Origin: Botryococcus braunii
Taxonomy: Eukaryota > Chlorophyta > Trebouxiophyceae
Direction: 5' to 3'
NCBI GenBank assembly: GCA_002005505.1
Contig: KV908379.1
Location: 159,412 to 223,411, forward strand
Length of the DNA: 64,000 nt
Part shown: positions 1-34,772 of the stretch, piece after piece
Numbering within the stretch: the stretch's first letter is position 1
How the letters are laid out: every line of letters begins with the position of its first letter
Notes under the pieces: generated by a model
Told to the model about the DNA's origin: nothing
The model's database searches: none
Seen by the model: only the letters and a program-made list of their open reading frames with translations
Made by a program: the position numbers and the translations under genes

Positions 1-270
1 ATAAAGCTGCATCTCTTTGTCTATAGTAGTGCTCAAGTTCGCCTGAGCTCGTGAGGTAGCTCCTGGACTTGCTTGAACAGGGCAATTGTACGTTTCGTTG
101 TCTCAGATGCGTCTATACTTATTGGGGATTTTGCTGGGGCAGAGCGGGCGGGCAGGGGATGAATGTACCGTCTTCTACGTACATTGAGGGCGGCGAGGCT
201 ACAGCTTTGAACCGTCTTGCCTCCAATATCTTATTTTTGGGAAGAGAACTGTCTTTCCAGTCTGGGACAA
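1..270. other. window edge, no gene recognised
   Basis: Presumably 5' flank or untranslated sequence of the ZIP transporter. No repeat or RNA gene was seen. Confidence 0.5.
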
Positions 271-5974
<5,704 letters not shown>

Positions 5975-8694
5975 CCTTTAAGTGCACCAGCCCTTAGGCC
6001 GCATCGTCCTTGAGGCGCAGCAAGTGCTCGGTGCCTTCCTGCCTATCAGGCTCCCATGCTGGTCCACCCCTTGCGCTGTTTCCGGGAGGTTGTTGCTTGC
6101 TGCGCTGGAGCTCTTGGAAGCGCCCTTGCGCCGTGAATCGCCCGCAAACGCAGCGATGTTATTCTGGAAGCAGGACCTGGCGCAACTTTGGTCTCATGCT
6201 CAGCCGCATGCGGGAAGTGTCGCGATTGTGCATCCATGAGCTTGGGTCATGTTCCAACCCAGCTGCCAATGTCAAGGTGGTTGAGGGCGTCAGCTCATCC
6301 CTTCCCTTCGTACTTGCAAGCAGTCACCGCCGTAGCTGGTGTGTGCAACTACTTGACTTTTACCATTTTGATATCATTTATAGAGTTTTGGACCTGGAAT
6401 ATGGGATTGATTAGTGAGGAGGGGGGGGGGGGGGCGGTGCGGTTATTTGGGGTTACTTATGTGGGAGAGCAGGGCTACAGCTGTTTTGGGCCTCTGCGTT
6501 GCAGGTGAATGTGTGTGCATGTCAGATAAGGCTTCTCAGGTTGGAACCTGGGAACCAGTTCGAGTTCATGGCCCACCCTTCCCTCAGCAACCAAAGGGTT
6601 GTTTGGACGGGGAGCCTGAGGGGAGCAAGATGCCCATGATTGTCGCTGGTCCTGCCACCATCTCTATAACTGAGTGATCTTTTGCAGGTGTTGTGCCATA
6701 GGAAGTGCTTGACGTTTTGCATTAACACATTTGCGGATGCATGTTGCTGTCATTGTACAAGCGCCGGGGCAGGATTTTCCGGTCTGGGCAGGTCGCCTGA
6801 AATCAAGGGGGCCAGGTTTTTCAGAATGAAACTTGCCAGGGCTGCGTCACAGGGGCCACGGTTGTATAGGACGTGGGGCAGGCATGCTTGAAGGAGGATT
6901 CTGTTATGGCATGTAACGTGCAGGGTGTTCCGCCGATCTTTGTTTTTGCCGGAGGTGTCTTGCAGGAGTGGCTATGACTGTACGCACACCGAGTGTGGAA
7001 CTGTATTTGTTCAATCATGTATATGCCTCAGCTGTGATGCATATACTCCTCAGCTGCTTCTGCTACTTGCTGCATAGGAGCCTGATCAGGCCTTAATGAA
7101 GTGGGACGCACGTGAGCGTTTGCAGAGTGGTCAGTCGAACGCATGATATTGGTCCAGGCATTTGCAAGGGCCAGCCTACTAGTTTAGTAAAACCGTGTCT
7201 GGCATGGTTCGTAGAGTGAGAGGGTGCACAGTAGCATTAGTACCGTGGCTTGGGTGCGACATGTCTGTCCCTCGTGCCATGTTGGATGTAGCTACAGGGG
7301 AAAAAGTGTGGGTGTTTGTTCCAGGGGTACCAGGCAAACACCATGGATCGGCCATCTTGGGCGTTGCTACATTTTGGGTGCGGTACACTAGTGAAATTAC
7401 GTAACGTACACAGCATGTATGTGCATAATCAGAATAAGTTTTTTTCGACTGGAAGAAAGAGGAGTAAAACTTTCATTATTACTTTAATTACTCATCTAGA
7501 TGTACACAGCACAGCATGTGCCTAATGTATACAGCATGTGCTGCTGTCTTATGTGGAGCGTCAGATGCATGACGCATGTATTGTAGATAATGTAGAGTTT
7601 CCTCAGATGAACCTCGGCTGGCATGAAGTGTCCACTAAAATGGGAGATGAATTCGGACCGCATCTGGTCGATAAGTTCACTGATGTATTCATATACCGCT
7701 GGTGCGTATAAGGTGATTGCAGCCCAGTCGTTGTTGTGTCCGTGATCTGTACTTTGTTGTGTCCGTGATCTGTACTTTGTTGAAGATGTTGGTCGGGGAC
7801 TGAACATGGAAGAACCCAATTTTTTTCATTTGAGTTCGGTGTGGGGTTGCCCCTGGAGCGGAGCTTGTAGCCATTCGTTTAACATCAGCTCAGTGCTCCC
7901 TTTTGAGCAGGTATGTGAAGTGTTTTCTCCAGGCAACATAAATGCAGGACTTTTGCGGGGCTAAGGAATGTGTGCAGAATTCGCAGTGCGCCATATCTGT
8001 GTGGCGGGTTTCTGCATGTCTGCAACAGGTATGGTCTGCGTGTGTGAGATAAAGATCACATCTCTTGTTGTATGTTGAGGACCTGGAATGCAGTCATCGC
8101 AGCTTTGATAATGTGGGGCCCTGAGCCCTACAATTGGCAATTTGCAGCGTGTAACCAAATCTATATGGTTCAGGATATTCTATTTGTATGGTTCATGATC
8201 ACTTACGAGAACGTGTGTGTTGTAAATGCACGGGGTAGTGCTGCTGTAAAAGATGCATCAGGTTAGATGTTCTATTTACAGCCACTTGTCTAATACCGCG
8301 ATGCTTGTTTTGCTGCAGCTGGCCAGCCCATGGGGTGACTTTACACCAAGCTGTTGCTAGTCTTACGTCCCTGGTGACACCCCATATGAGGGATGCATGG
8401 CCTTTGGGGCGCACACGCTTTATTGCAACTGCTATGACCCGTCCCTACTGAGTACCAGCGAATTCCTTTCGAAGATGAGATCAGAGCATTTTAGAAACGC
8501 ATGCGCAATAACCCTCTCGGAAATCTTCTTCCGGCTTTCAAGCTGCTCTGGCTTGCTTGCACATGTCGAACCATATTATAACGCCCACGACCAGTCTCTG
8601 TGCGCAAAGATGCAGATCGTATCAACAAGTGTGTAGTGTGCATGACGGGGCACACGCGGAGTTTGTACTGCTCATTGTGCCGGTCCATTTGCAG
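5975..8694. other. intergenic region without recognised genes
   Basis: This lies between the convergent ends of the ZIP and RlmH genes. It holds short open frames without family similarity, a 14-base G-run near 6421-6434, and a 22-bp direct repeat (TGTCCGTGATCTGTACTTTG) at about 7736-7780. Nothing else was identified. Confidence 0.5.
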
Positions 8695-12670
<3,976 letters not shown>

Positions 12671-14125
12671 GCATCAAAAGACGGCATAAAAATTGGAAAA
12701 AGTGAGGTCTATATAATGCTCAAGTGAAATAGAATTCTTTCAAAAGATGCGTTTGACACTTCAAGTATCCCCGAGTGGCTATGGCCGAAGAGCTATCCGT
12801 GGCGCTCAGGGAGCTCCAGCTGTTTCCAATCATCTAAGAAAAGACACATGATGACTACACGTGCATTAAGTATACACAACACTACAACATATTAAAGATA
12901 AGCACGGCTTTCCTTACAAGATTCTTGTCATCATTGAGGAGATGATCGAACCTTGGAACTTGACGCTAGGCGGCACGTTCACCTGGATACCGTGATGCGT
13001 CCACCATACATGAAAAGTGAAGCATATCCTGACCGCGAACCACGTATCCTACATGCTGGTATGCGGAAGCCAGGGGCCATGGACACAAATGATGTCGGGC
13101 GAGTTTGCCGTCGTCGTTCCTACTGCATAACGGTGAAGGATGAACATGGGTGACGTGGATCAGGGAACAGGCTGGTGCGAACAGCGATACTTCACATCAC
13201 CCCATAGGCAAATTCACTGACAAGGAAGATGCCATTGTTGGTGACCATTGTTGTGCACCATTGTGAGGGCTGGGTGTGCTGTTTTAAGACACAGTGGCCT
13301 CCTTTTCCCTTCCTTTCAGACACGCCTCTCCGCAGCAGCCCAGGACAGCTCACGCTGCCTCCATTATTACATGAGTGGCCCCTTGAGGGCTTCGTTATGA
13401 GTGGATTCAATCCAAATTTGAAACAAATTTGTTGATATCCCTCCCTCCCTCCCTCCCTCCCTCCCTCCGTCCTTGAGGGATTTGTTCACTCACATGTACT
13501 GCTGGCCTGGCGTGCAGGCCTGCTGATCTACAATGTCGTTGGCACGACATTTTGGGTAACTCCCTAGACCCTACTTTCCGTTACATGCAGATCAAGCAGC
13601 GCGATGACGCTACATGTACAGCTAGGATCATCCAGAGAAAGAGCCAACGGACGCTACTTACAGAGCACTTTGCAACACTCACAGCCCGTCCTCCGTCGAC
13701 GTCGATTCCCCGTGAATGTGTCGGAGCACTGCCGCTATGAAGTATGAAGGGGACCAATCCATGAAAATAAATATCCTGCAACATGTGTGTTATGGTGTAG
13801 ATACATACTGAAGGAATCGGGCTGCTCCCATGTTGTTTAGGGGGTGTTGAGAGGGAGGGAGAGAGAAGCTTCTACATAAGTTCGAAGACGACAAAAAACT
13901 GGGACGTGCCAAGCACGAGCATAGCGTTCGGGAGAGAGGCGTGGCACTGAAGGCCGGGGAGTGGGAAGGGAACGGGTACGGAACGACCGAGATTGTACAG
14001 GTTCTGCCTGGGGTTTGCGATTGTCTCCAATGGGACATACGTACAACCAAAAAGAACCAAAAAAAAGAAGGTTGCGATGGGCAGCCGACATGCTTCACGA
14101 ACTTATTTACAGGACAGAAACACGA
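12671..14125. other. intergenic region without recognised genes
   Basis: This is the 5' flank of RlmH and the 3' flank of taspase. It has a (CCCT)n tract at 13438-13468. No gene, RNA or transposon was recognised. Confidence 0.5.
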
Positions 14126-22682
<8,557 letters not shown>

Positions 22683-22729
22683 CCACTGCCTCCCCATCTC
22701 TTGTTCTGAAACCTTCTTGACACTGAGCA

Positions 22730-23098
<369 letters not shown>

Positions 23099-26000
23099 TC
23101 CCTTGCCCCAATCACCTACGATATGCTGCAGCAAGCCTTACCTGCCTGTTTATCATCTCTGTTTCGCTTTGGACGCTTTAAGCTCCACCACTTTCACCCC
23201 TCCAAGTTGGCCCAAGTATCCTCAATAAAACCATGTTCTCGACCGCTTTTCTTAGGAACCCGAAAGCAGTCGATTCGGAGATTTCATTGCAATTTAATGT
23301 CATCCGTTTAACAGAATCGACCAATGTGTTGCTGAAATTGGTATCTTGTGCCCAACGACAGGAATCGGTGCGAGTTTTAATTCGCTAACTACTTCCCGAG
23401 AATGTCAACAAATTCTTGTCTGTCAAGCGATCATCGATATTCTAAGATGGGACATAAAGGTGGTAAGTAGCATTAAGTCATGCAATGTGTGCTGCGAGAA
23501 TGCGTTCAGGGGACTGAGCAGTCCAGGTCGCCTCAACAACGTTTCTGTAAATTGACATCATCTCAGATACCTCCCTTCGAGTCGAGACGCTGGAAAAACA
23601 ATGTAGATTAAGTACAGACTGACTACACATATCATGCAGCCTACAGTTCGTCAACAGATGTGAGGAACCCGTTGCGGGTATCGCGGGTACCGGTGCTGGA
23701 CGGTACGACCATTCCCGCGGAGCCTCTTCCACTAAAAATATCGACAACAGTCGATAGAACGTGGTGCATAAGTAACTCTGAAACCATGTGTCATGCATGC
23801 TATTTACAGAAGCCCCGCAAGTTTCGTCTTTGCACGTGTGGCGACCAGCTAGGGTCGTGCAGACGGGTTAGCTGTGGTTGGGGCTTGACTGGTTTTTGCA
23901 AAAAGTCTGGATTCGAAGCTGTCAATCTCACTTATATATTTGAATCCACTTTGAAGTCTTTTAGCCAGTTTCAAAAACGAGGAAGAGGATATTCGCGTGC
24001 TTACGTGAGGAAGTAAGGGTGACTGCGACCATGACCTGCCACCCGGAATGAAGGGAATGGCCCAAGCTGGGAAGATGTTCAAGCAATGCAGTCATGCAGG
24101 GCATACTGCAGGAGGTACCAGCAGTTCCATGTTTGGGAGCAAGACTGCAAGACATCGTTGTGTACACAAGGAAAGAAATGCCACACAACTACGTGCACTG
24201 TTTATGAGCTGTCGCTTTTCAAGAACTGATATATTTCACTTTCGTTAACCTTTTGGGTTAATGGGTGGCATGAATTTGTCACCTAGGTGTATTCATGTTG
24301 GGGATGAAGGTCATGTGTGGACCTTCCTTCTTGAAACGTTTGGCCTTTTTCGAATATTATGCATGAAGATCCAATGGTGCTTTGGGTCTCGTGTATGTTT
24401 CTTTGGTATGTTTGCTTAAATTTGGCTAGTGGGCCAAGGTTTGGCCATGTGCTTCCTTAGAAATGAGCTTGTTGACCAAGTGTGTGGTCAATAGGTATGG
24501 TACAAGCACAGGGTTGGTAAGATGAAACTCTGGAATAGAGTATTCACCATATTGATAACTGTCACTTTCCCCCCTTGCAAGATGGCCCCCTGGGTCACTG
24601 CCCTTAGTTTCGCTTGTTGCACTGGTACCTGCATGGATGTCATACAACATCGAGTCTTTGTCTGTCGAATAAGTTTTTGTACTTTCAACTGTGCCCTCGT
24701 TATAACTTGTTGATGGATCACCCTAAACTACAATTGGCAAAGAAACGATTCCTCCACAGGACCATACGGTGGCACTGTGTATGTTCCACCCATAGATCAG
24801 CAAAGAGCAGAAAAACCAAACGCTAGATTTTGGAGTTTTGCAAGAACCACCCAACCTGCTCAAAAGAAGGTTTCGGCCACCACACAGTCCTCTTCTCTCC
24901 CACGGACCTGATTCGTAGACCAAGTCAGCCGAGAAGTCCGGTACAATACCCACCAAGAGGGATATGGACGTCCATATCTCGTCGGGTCGACCCTTCCTCC
25001 TTATTTTGGCGTTGACAAGTCAACCCAGGTAGGGATCAGGTGCTCAAAAATCCCTTCGGAGTGTGTAACACATTTGCCTTACACCAAACATGCTTATACT
25101 TCTGTAGTCAATGATACCATTGGCGAGGTCACCGATACCATTTTGTGTAATGGTATCATTGACTCAGACCTCTCACATAAAACTGCTTCGCCGTGTACGT
25201 AAACACACTGTCGGTGTTATCAGTACAACAGTGCCTTTGGTATCCTCAAGCATGCACGCAAGGCACGAACCACAGTGACACATGAGTTCTTGGAAGCAAC
25301 GGATGCATCACTTAAGGCACTCCCAATAAATACGACTTCTGGAGACTAAATGGTGCACACTCAGTACCATGCACTAGATGTCTGAACTATTGTATGATTC
25401 GACCTGATTGTCGATGCGAGGTACCACTCCGAACCGATGATTGGCTCGAATGTTTTATACGACACGGAACATTAACCCACAATCGTGCCGAACACCAGGG
25501 TCGGCCAAACAGGATTCTCAGTGAGAATTTCTCACGATTGAGAAGATCCGGGCTGAGTATAGCTCACGGGAAAACCGGCCGAAACTTAGCCAATTCTGTA
25601 CCATGCCTCCCCTGAAGTCCAGGAGAGTACATTAAACCTCAAGCGCCAGTCAGTGCATGTATGTCCCAGTGCAATACAGCTGTACCTTATTGATGATATG
25701 CAGTATGAGTCCATTTAAAGTCCTTCATTACTAGGATGAGACCCACGAACATGTACTTGCTTTCTGAACAGAAATGCCACCACATGTCTCTAAACTTTCC
25801 AAGGTATGCATGTGTGTGCTCATATTCTAGCAGATGCTTCTTGCTTGTGGGGATGTGTTTGACATTGTACGGAAATAATGAGATGCAGAATGTAAGAAGA
25901 CTTGGACGGTACCTGCACCAATGGATTCTTCACTTTTGTCACTTGCCACAACTAAATATGCGGGTGTGCCAAATTTGACAGGATCAATTATTTTTCGCAA

Positions 26001-26399
26001 GTGGGAGAAATATGAGTTGACCTGGAATCCACTTACGAGGAAGCAAAGAATTCCTTCGATGGGGTAGAACACACTCATCGGCGTTGCACACAATTGTTTT
26101 GGACAGTGCCCCCTTGATGTTCAGCCAAATAGTAAAGGCAGTTCTTCCTACTATGACCTGGTTCTTTGCAGTGGTGACAGATTAAGAGGGGTCCACCTTG
26201 CTGCTGAAAGGCAGACTTGCCTGGCGGACAACTCTACCCTTAGTAGCCTCTTTAGGAACTTCAGTATTATGTGAGGATGAAGTCCCTGTCTGTAGCGTGT
26301 CGGTAGGCACACAGTGCTGGTCGTCCCCGCACGTGCCGGGGCGGTACATTGTAATGGGTGTAGCTTCGTAGGCTTTCGCGTCAGTATACGGTATGCCGC

Positions 26400-27000
26400 T
26401 GGGTCCATATCGGCTCTTACATCAGTGCACAACTATCCTTGCAGAGTAGGACACTGTTCGAGTACATGTATGCTTCGTTTTGACAACCAGAGGGTTGGGT
26501 GATTTTTGTCTTGCGACTGTTTTGATGCTTCCTAGCCTGCAGCTTCATGTATGTCAACTCTAATACATGCTGCAACTGAGAGACATCAGGATTTGAGTGA
26601 CAAAGGGACATTTGCACTTTCATATCACTGTCATACTCCTCAGTCAGACCACTTAAGATAGCAGACCACAGTGACAGATCACTCTTGTCTTCACCCAGAC
26701 TTTTGATGGTGTTCACTATCTTTCTTGCCCTCAGAATGTATGAGGAAGGTATCTCCCCATGATGCATCTTTACAACCTTGGCCTACTCATGCAAACTTCA
26801 TTCTTTATTCTAAACTCATCAATGTACCGCTTGTCCTTGTAGGAAAAAGTTCAAGCAAGTATCGCCACATGCTATCTGCTGAGTACTGAACAGAGAATTC
26901 GACAAGGTACTCCTCAGATTGCACAATAAGACTTTGTGCTTTAAACTTCATGGAATGAGCCCTCAAAAGTCTAATGGATGCATATGCAATAGTCGACCCC
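26400..27000 (-). mobile_element. degenerate Ty1/Copia gag fragment
   Basis: The minus-strand frame 26417-26767 encodes a stretch typical of Copia-type Gag: MHHGEIPSSYILRARKIVN, then IKSLGEDKSDLSLWSAILSG, then LTEEYDSDMKVQM. Upstream (about 26780-26990) the same protein continues in shifted frames, with YSADSMWRYLLELF and then KDKRYIDEFRIKNEV. No protease, integrase or RT core and no paired LTRs were recognised, so this is a decayed remnant. Confidence 0.62.
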
Positions 27001-27118
27001 TATCTCTGTAAGGGATTGCACAGATTTTCCCGCTCCACATGACCAGTTGTCATTATTCACCTTCATGGATTCAAACTCAAGAGTAATATTCTGTGTGGAG
27101 GACCACATTGGACCAGGT

Positions 27119-27210
27119 CGTGGGGAGGGAGGAGGGAGATAGAGAGGGAGGCAGGGAAGGCGGGAGGGAGGGAGGGAGGGAAGGCGGGAGAGAGGGAGGG
27201 AGGGAGGAGG
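27119..27210. repeat. (GGGA)n tract
   Basis: Imperfect GGGA and GGCGGGA units over 90 bp. Confidence 0.9.
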
Positions 27211-28587
27211 GCGGAACTTTCAAGTTGTGCATTCCAATTGCAATGACAAAGCAGTGCAATGATAAAGCAGAGCTGCCAAGACGGGTGGATTATGTCCGAT
27301 CTTGCTCAGTTCGACGACTTTCAAACATATCTTGGCCTTTGCTTTTACTACATTCTGCGATACACACCACAAACTTCCGTAGGGTACACGGGAAATGCCA
27401 CACATGTCCACGCACTGCGAGCAAAATTTCACGAGCCGCATGCCCACAAATGAAACAATGCCTCACTGTTAAGTCTTTTTAAAAAAAAAAAAACAATGCC
27501 AAATATCTATGCAGTGATACACGGGAAGCAGGAGCGGGACTGTCCAACTTCGTCCCCTCGTCAACACCTTCTCTATCCTGGTGAATGGCAACTGCGCATT
27601 GGCAACAACACTTGTCACACTTTCCCTTTAAACTCAACTGATTTTGTACACGTCACTTGCCTGTGCAGCAAATACTGCCCAGCCCGTCTGGGAGCCCATT
27701 TTAAAAAGCACGTCTTGGTACTCTACACAAATCCTTACGAGCCTCGGCAATTTCTTCCTAGTCTCAGCAATTTGTTTGGAGTCTACGCAATTTCTTCGTT
27801 GTCTCAGCAACGTTGTAGTAGTCTTACCACTATCTTAGTAGCCTTAGCAATTCTGGACAAGAACTGATGCGCTCAACATGAGGTTACTATCTAGCACTAC
27901 TATGTAGTGCATGGTATGGTATGCAGCATATAGTATATAGTACACTAGCAAACCCTGGTCTAAGGCCGGCGGCCTATCATCGTGGCTGCATCAAAGCGGA
28001 GGGCACTCCAAATGCAGGCCGGCCAGAAAGTGCGCACATCACATTGCATCTCATCAAATCGCAATCCCATATCAAGATGGTCCTGGGCAGAAAAGTGATC
28101 ACTGCTTCATGAAGCATATTCAACTCTCCCCTGACCTCCCTGACCAATATTCCCCGCCTGGTCAAAGCGCCGCAGAGGTACTCCCCCCCCCGGGGGGGGG
28201 CAAACGAAGACATCACAGAAGCAAATCAGTTCGACAAAGACTTGGATCGCCCTTGCACTCAAACTTCGACTCCAAATGCGCATGCTTAACCTGGTGAACT
28301 CAGGCCACATATCACATCGCATTCCTTGGCATGTCAAAATCAGGGCCTGCCACTTGGCATTTGAAAGCAGAAATGCACGTGCTGGTTCAGCACACACGCA
28401 TTTTGCGTCGACCTGAGCCAGCACGCGCATTTCTGTTGCCAAATGCCACGTCCCCATGATTTGGTGGAAAAGCAACCGCGCTCATACCAGCCATGGCATG
28501 GCATGTTGCAAGTAACATGAGCAGCAACTTATGCTTGATCAAGCACCCAAAACTGCAACGGGCCGCCTGCCTGTCTAATACTCACTG

Positions 28588-28882
28588 GGATGGGGCATGT
28601 GCTGCCTAATTCCGGGAATATCCCCCCATCGATGAGGCACCACCTACTGCCTTTTGCCCTGGAATGGGGCACAAACTGCCTTTGTCCTGGGACGGGGCAC
28701 GTACTGCCCTCTTCTCCTGGCATGGGGCACATACTGCCTTTTCCTGGCATGGGGCATATACTGCCTTTTCCTGACATGGGGCATGTACTGCCTTTTCCTG
28801 GGATGGGGCATGTACTGCCTTTTCCTAGCATGGGGCATGTACTGCCTTTTCCTAGCATGGGGCATGTACTGCCTTCTCCCCT
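28588..28882. repeat. 27-bp minisatellite
   Basis: About ten tandem units, consensus GCATGGGGCATGTACTGCC plus TTTTCCTG. The 3' copies are the most alike. It lies in the intergenic block downstream of NAR2. Confidence 0.93.
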
Positions 28883-28979
28883 TGTACTGACCAAGCAGCG
28901 TGGGGCATCTTCCTAACTCGTATCTCGGAAGCGAAGCCGCACGGGCCCGACAATGGACATTCAACTCAACTGCTAGACA

Positions 28980-29142
28980 GGATGTGTGACAAATCCTGAG
29001 GATGTATGATAAAACCCTGGTTTTGTGACGAACCCTGCGTTGTGTGCCAAACCCTGAGGACGTGTAACAAACCCTGGTCGTGTGACGAACCCTGGGTTGC
29101 GTGCCAAACCCTGAGGATGCGTGACAAAACCTGGTTGCCTGT
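28980..29142. repeat. minisatellite with 18-20 bp subunits
   Basis: Variants of GTGACAAACCCTGAGGATG and GTGCCAAACCCTGAGG alternate over about 160 bp, forming a higher-order unit near 57 bp. Confidence 0.85.
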
Positions 29143-29619
29143 AGGTAGCTACTCCAAGTTGATACCTCTGTTCGGCAACAGGACAAAAGCCATGCCCCTG
29201 CAAACTCAGAAGAGGGGCCAGCTGCCAGAAGTATATTCTTCTGCTTCCTTATCTAGGATTGGACCTCTTCCTCTTCCTTTGCTAATCAATCTATAATTAT
29301 TACAAATCTTTTTTACCGATGGTCTTAAGATTGAACCTTGGTTCCTCCTTCTCCTTCGTCTCCTACCTTTTCACAAGATTGAACCTCATGTGCACAACAT
29401 GAAGCATGGCAATGCTACATGCATAAAACTACCGCAAAACCTCAACAGTGTGTACGGCAAACCCCCAACAGTGTGTAAGGGGCAGAAAATACAAAATATT
29501 GAGAGGAAGTATGCTACGGTCTGCATCCGAACATGCTTCCAACTACATCGTGCCCAGACTTAAACAGCTGAGAGCACTTGATCATTGTGTCTGTCCCATA
29601 CTTCGGACATCAGTGAATC

Positions 29620-29775
29620 GTGACATTCTCTTCTCCCACTTTCAGAGTTGCTGATGAAGCCGAAAAGAATACAAATGCCAGGCCACCGCTTCCAGAACAT
29701 GCCAGCATATTGTAACATTCTCTTCTCCCACTTTCACAGTTGCTGGTTAAGACGAAAACAATACAAATGCCAGCA
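29620..29775. repeat. two-copy direct repeat
   Basis: A segment of about 75 bp containing ATTCTCTTCTCCCACTTTCA and AATACAAATGCCAG occurs twice, about 90 bp apart. Confidence 0.85.
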
Positions 29776-30077
29776 TACCCCTCCCAGAACACCTTGCGAG
29801 AGGTAAAAAACATTACAAAGCCCGTTCCCCTCTCTCTCAAAAACATGGAGTCCACCTACCTCGCTATTTCCCTAATCTCCTCCCCTCAAAATACACTCAC
29901 GACTGATAGGGGAGTGATGCAGGGAACACGCTCGGAGATTTTCAAGAGGCCCAAAATCTCCCAGAACGCTCCCCAGCATCATGGAACTGGCCCCTAAAAC
30001 CTCCTGATTGTAGGTGGTGCAAGGAGCAATCTGGCTTCCTTCCTCCCTTCCCAACACGAGCAAGCAGTTTGCCGAGC

Positions 30078-30330
30078 TAGGTTTCAGTTGCAGATGGCAC
30101 AGCAGTTTGCCGAGCGAGGTACAGTTGCAGACAGCACAGCAGTTTGGTTGGCCGCAAGAGGTACAGTTGGCAGACGGCACAGCAGTTTGCAGCATGAGGT
30201 ACAATTGTAGACGGCACAGCGGGTTGCGGGCAAGCGGTACAGTTGCAGGCGGCACAGCACTTGTGCTGGACGAGGTACAGTGGCACATGGCCCAGCAGCT
30301 TGCGGCAAGAGGTACAACTGCAGACGACAC
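30078..30330. repeat. minisatellite, unit about 36-40 bp, downstream of NAR2
   Basis: About seven units carry GAGGTACAGTTGCAGACGGC and ACAGCAGTTTGC. It ends about 30 bp before the NAR2 stop codon on the opposite strand. Confidence 0.9.
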
Positions 30331-30360
30331 AGCTCTGTGCGAAGAAGGGATAGGAGTGCT

Positions 30361-32448
<2,088 letters not shown>

Positions 32449-33039
32449 TCGATCGGGCCGGGCTTCGGCACCTTCGTTTAATGCCTCCTAAAGGTGTTTG
32501 GAATTCTGTAAAGTATGTCTTTGAGACTTCAAACTTGTGAAATCAACCAAGTAAGTTGTTTGTAGGAGACGACGGTTGTCCTTTCAAGGTCGCGAGAAAG
32601 AGATCTCAGTGCCGAGAATGGGGCAGTGGTTGCTGCACCCTTCAAACGGTAGAGAGGCCACGGGGCCCCCGTGACCGGGCTGGGGACCCACCCCTGTACG
32701 GCTTTTGGAAGGCGCCCCTTTCGAGGATGAAAGGGTTTTCATCCCTTCCCTCCCTTCGAAGGCTTCGGCTCGGCAAGATAGAAAGAGACACATAAATTTT
32801 ACTTTTACGTTTAAAACAGAAAGAGACGCATCCAGCCAGCTGGGCTTCGGAGAAACACAAATCAACACCAACGCATTTTGTGTTGGTGTGTGTATACCAC
32901 GCCTTTTGTGTTTATTTGTGTTTCTCCATGCCCAGTTGTGACACATAGGTGTCTCTTCAAAAGTCTAGACACATGTGACACCTATATAGGTGTCTTTTCA
33001 AAACTCTAGACTCTTTTGGGATACACTGTGTAGGCTTCC

Positions 33040-33236
<197 letters not shown>

Positions 33237-34486
33237 CAAAACGATGGCGACCTTGTGGCGCAGTACAGCCTAACAACAAACCAATTTGGACCCGTGACGT
33301 CAGGGGTGCGAACACATGTGGTGTGAGGTTCTGTTGTTTGCACCAAGAAAACCTGGAAACAAACCTTTTGAGCTACGTCATGCCAGCTCTATTGCATCCG
33401 CCGTGTCTCTTGCATAGCACGCGTTACCGGCGGTCTTGAGCAGGCTGGACATTCCGTCTGGTGGTACGTTGTTTTCTGCGTGCTGCAGTCCAGCCCGATG
33501 TTTTGTGCTGCGCAATACGGTGGATTTGCGAGACATGGTCAACACAGCTCGAACAACATATATGCTGAATATCGAGCATATTCATATGCTTCTCAACCCC
33601 TAGGGCCCTCAGAAGCGCTTAGAAGGAATAGCCCATAATATTCAATTTCTTAAAAAGTGACAAGTGGCTGTGACCCTTTTCACTTTATGGAGTCTTTCAT
33701 TTCAGTCGGTGCCATGTTGGCCTGGGAATGCTGATACTGGACTGAGCAGGGGCAACCGAATGTGGCAAATGCTCATTTGCCATTTGAGGGTTGCGCGCTT
33801 GACTGGTGAATTGACATGATCAGCGCTTCATGAAGCAGCCATTTGCTTCCTCTGCGCCTCTATCATATTTGAAAGGATTCTCTTCTCAAGCTGGGCACCA
33901 GAGCTCGAGACGTTACACGGGTATCAGAGTGGTACGGTTATATAAAGAGAGAGATATATATATCTCTCTTTCAGGTATTACCGGTGTATACTTTTACATA
34001 TGATGCCGGTACCGTTATCATGAGATTCTGGTTGGGGCGCCATACAAAGCACTCCGGGGCTTGTTTCCCTCTCCACAAAACAGATATATTTACATCAATC
34101 AGGACCCTTGATCAAGGCATGCGTCACTTTCCTCCAAACAACCCTCTGCATACGTACACTGACCCTTGATTTCATGCCGTGGAAGGTTTAAAACACGCGC
34201 GATATAGTCATATCGCATCCGATGCGTTTAGAAAAACACGCATGCCGAGTGTGTATTATACACTGCAAGTGCGTGCTGCAGCTGTGCGCCAGTCTAGACC
34301 AGATCCAGGTCCAGATCTGGCCACGCCGTCCATGTAAATATGTGCCGATACTTGGACTGCATCGAGGGAAACACTGCAACATGCTTGGTCGGACAATGTC
34401 AAAGATCTGCTGTACAGGGACAACACTAGTGGACTTCCTTTCCTCTGTTCCTCTTTCACCGATCCAACAGCTACAGCTGCAGCTGT

Positions 34487-34772
34487 ACTAGCGTCCCTCG
34501 AGACATGTCTTTTTTACCAGTAGCTGTACAGCAGCATCCCTCGAGACATGTCTTTTACCAGTAGCTGTACAGCAGCATCCCTCGAGACATGTGTTCACGA
34601 GTAGCTGTACAGCAGCATCCGTCGAGACATATCTTACAAGTAGCTGTGTAGCAGCATCCCTCCAGACATGTCTTACAAGTAGCTGTACAGCAGGATCCCT
34701 CGAGACATGTCCTACAAGTCCTACAAGCATCTGTACAGCAGCATCCCTCGAGACACGTCTTACATGTTAATG
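34487..34772. repeat. minisatellite, unit about 41 bp
   Basis: About seven units contain CAGCAGCATCCCTCGAGACA and AGTAGCTGTA. It is intergenic, between NAR2 and nitrite reductase. Confidence 0.9.

Noticed and set aside
28350..28450. CRISPR array
   Set aside because: There are no regularly spaced identical repeats with unique spacers anywhere. All arrays are eukaryotic micro- or minisatellites or foldbacks.
33915..33935. GGTATCAGAGT as a Copia primer-binding site
   Set aside because: It matches the common initiator-tRNA site, but no LTR, TG/CA ends or gag follow it.
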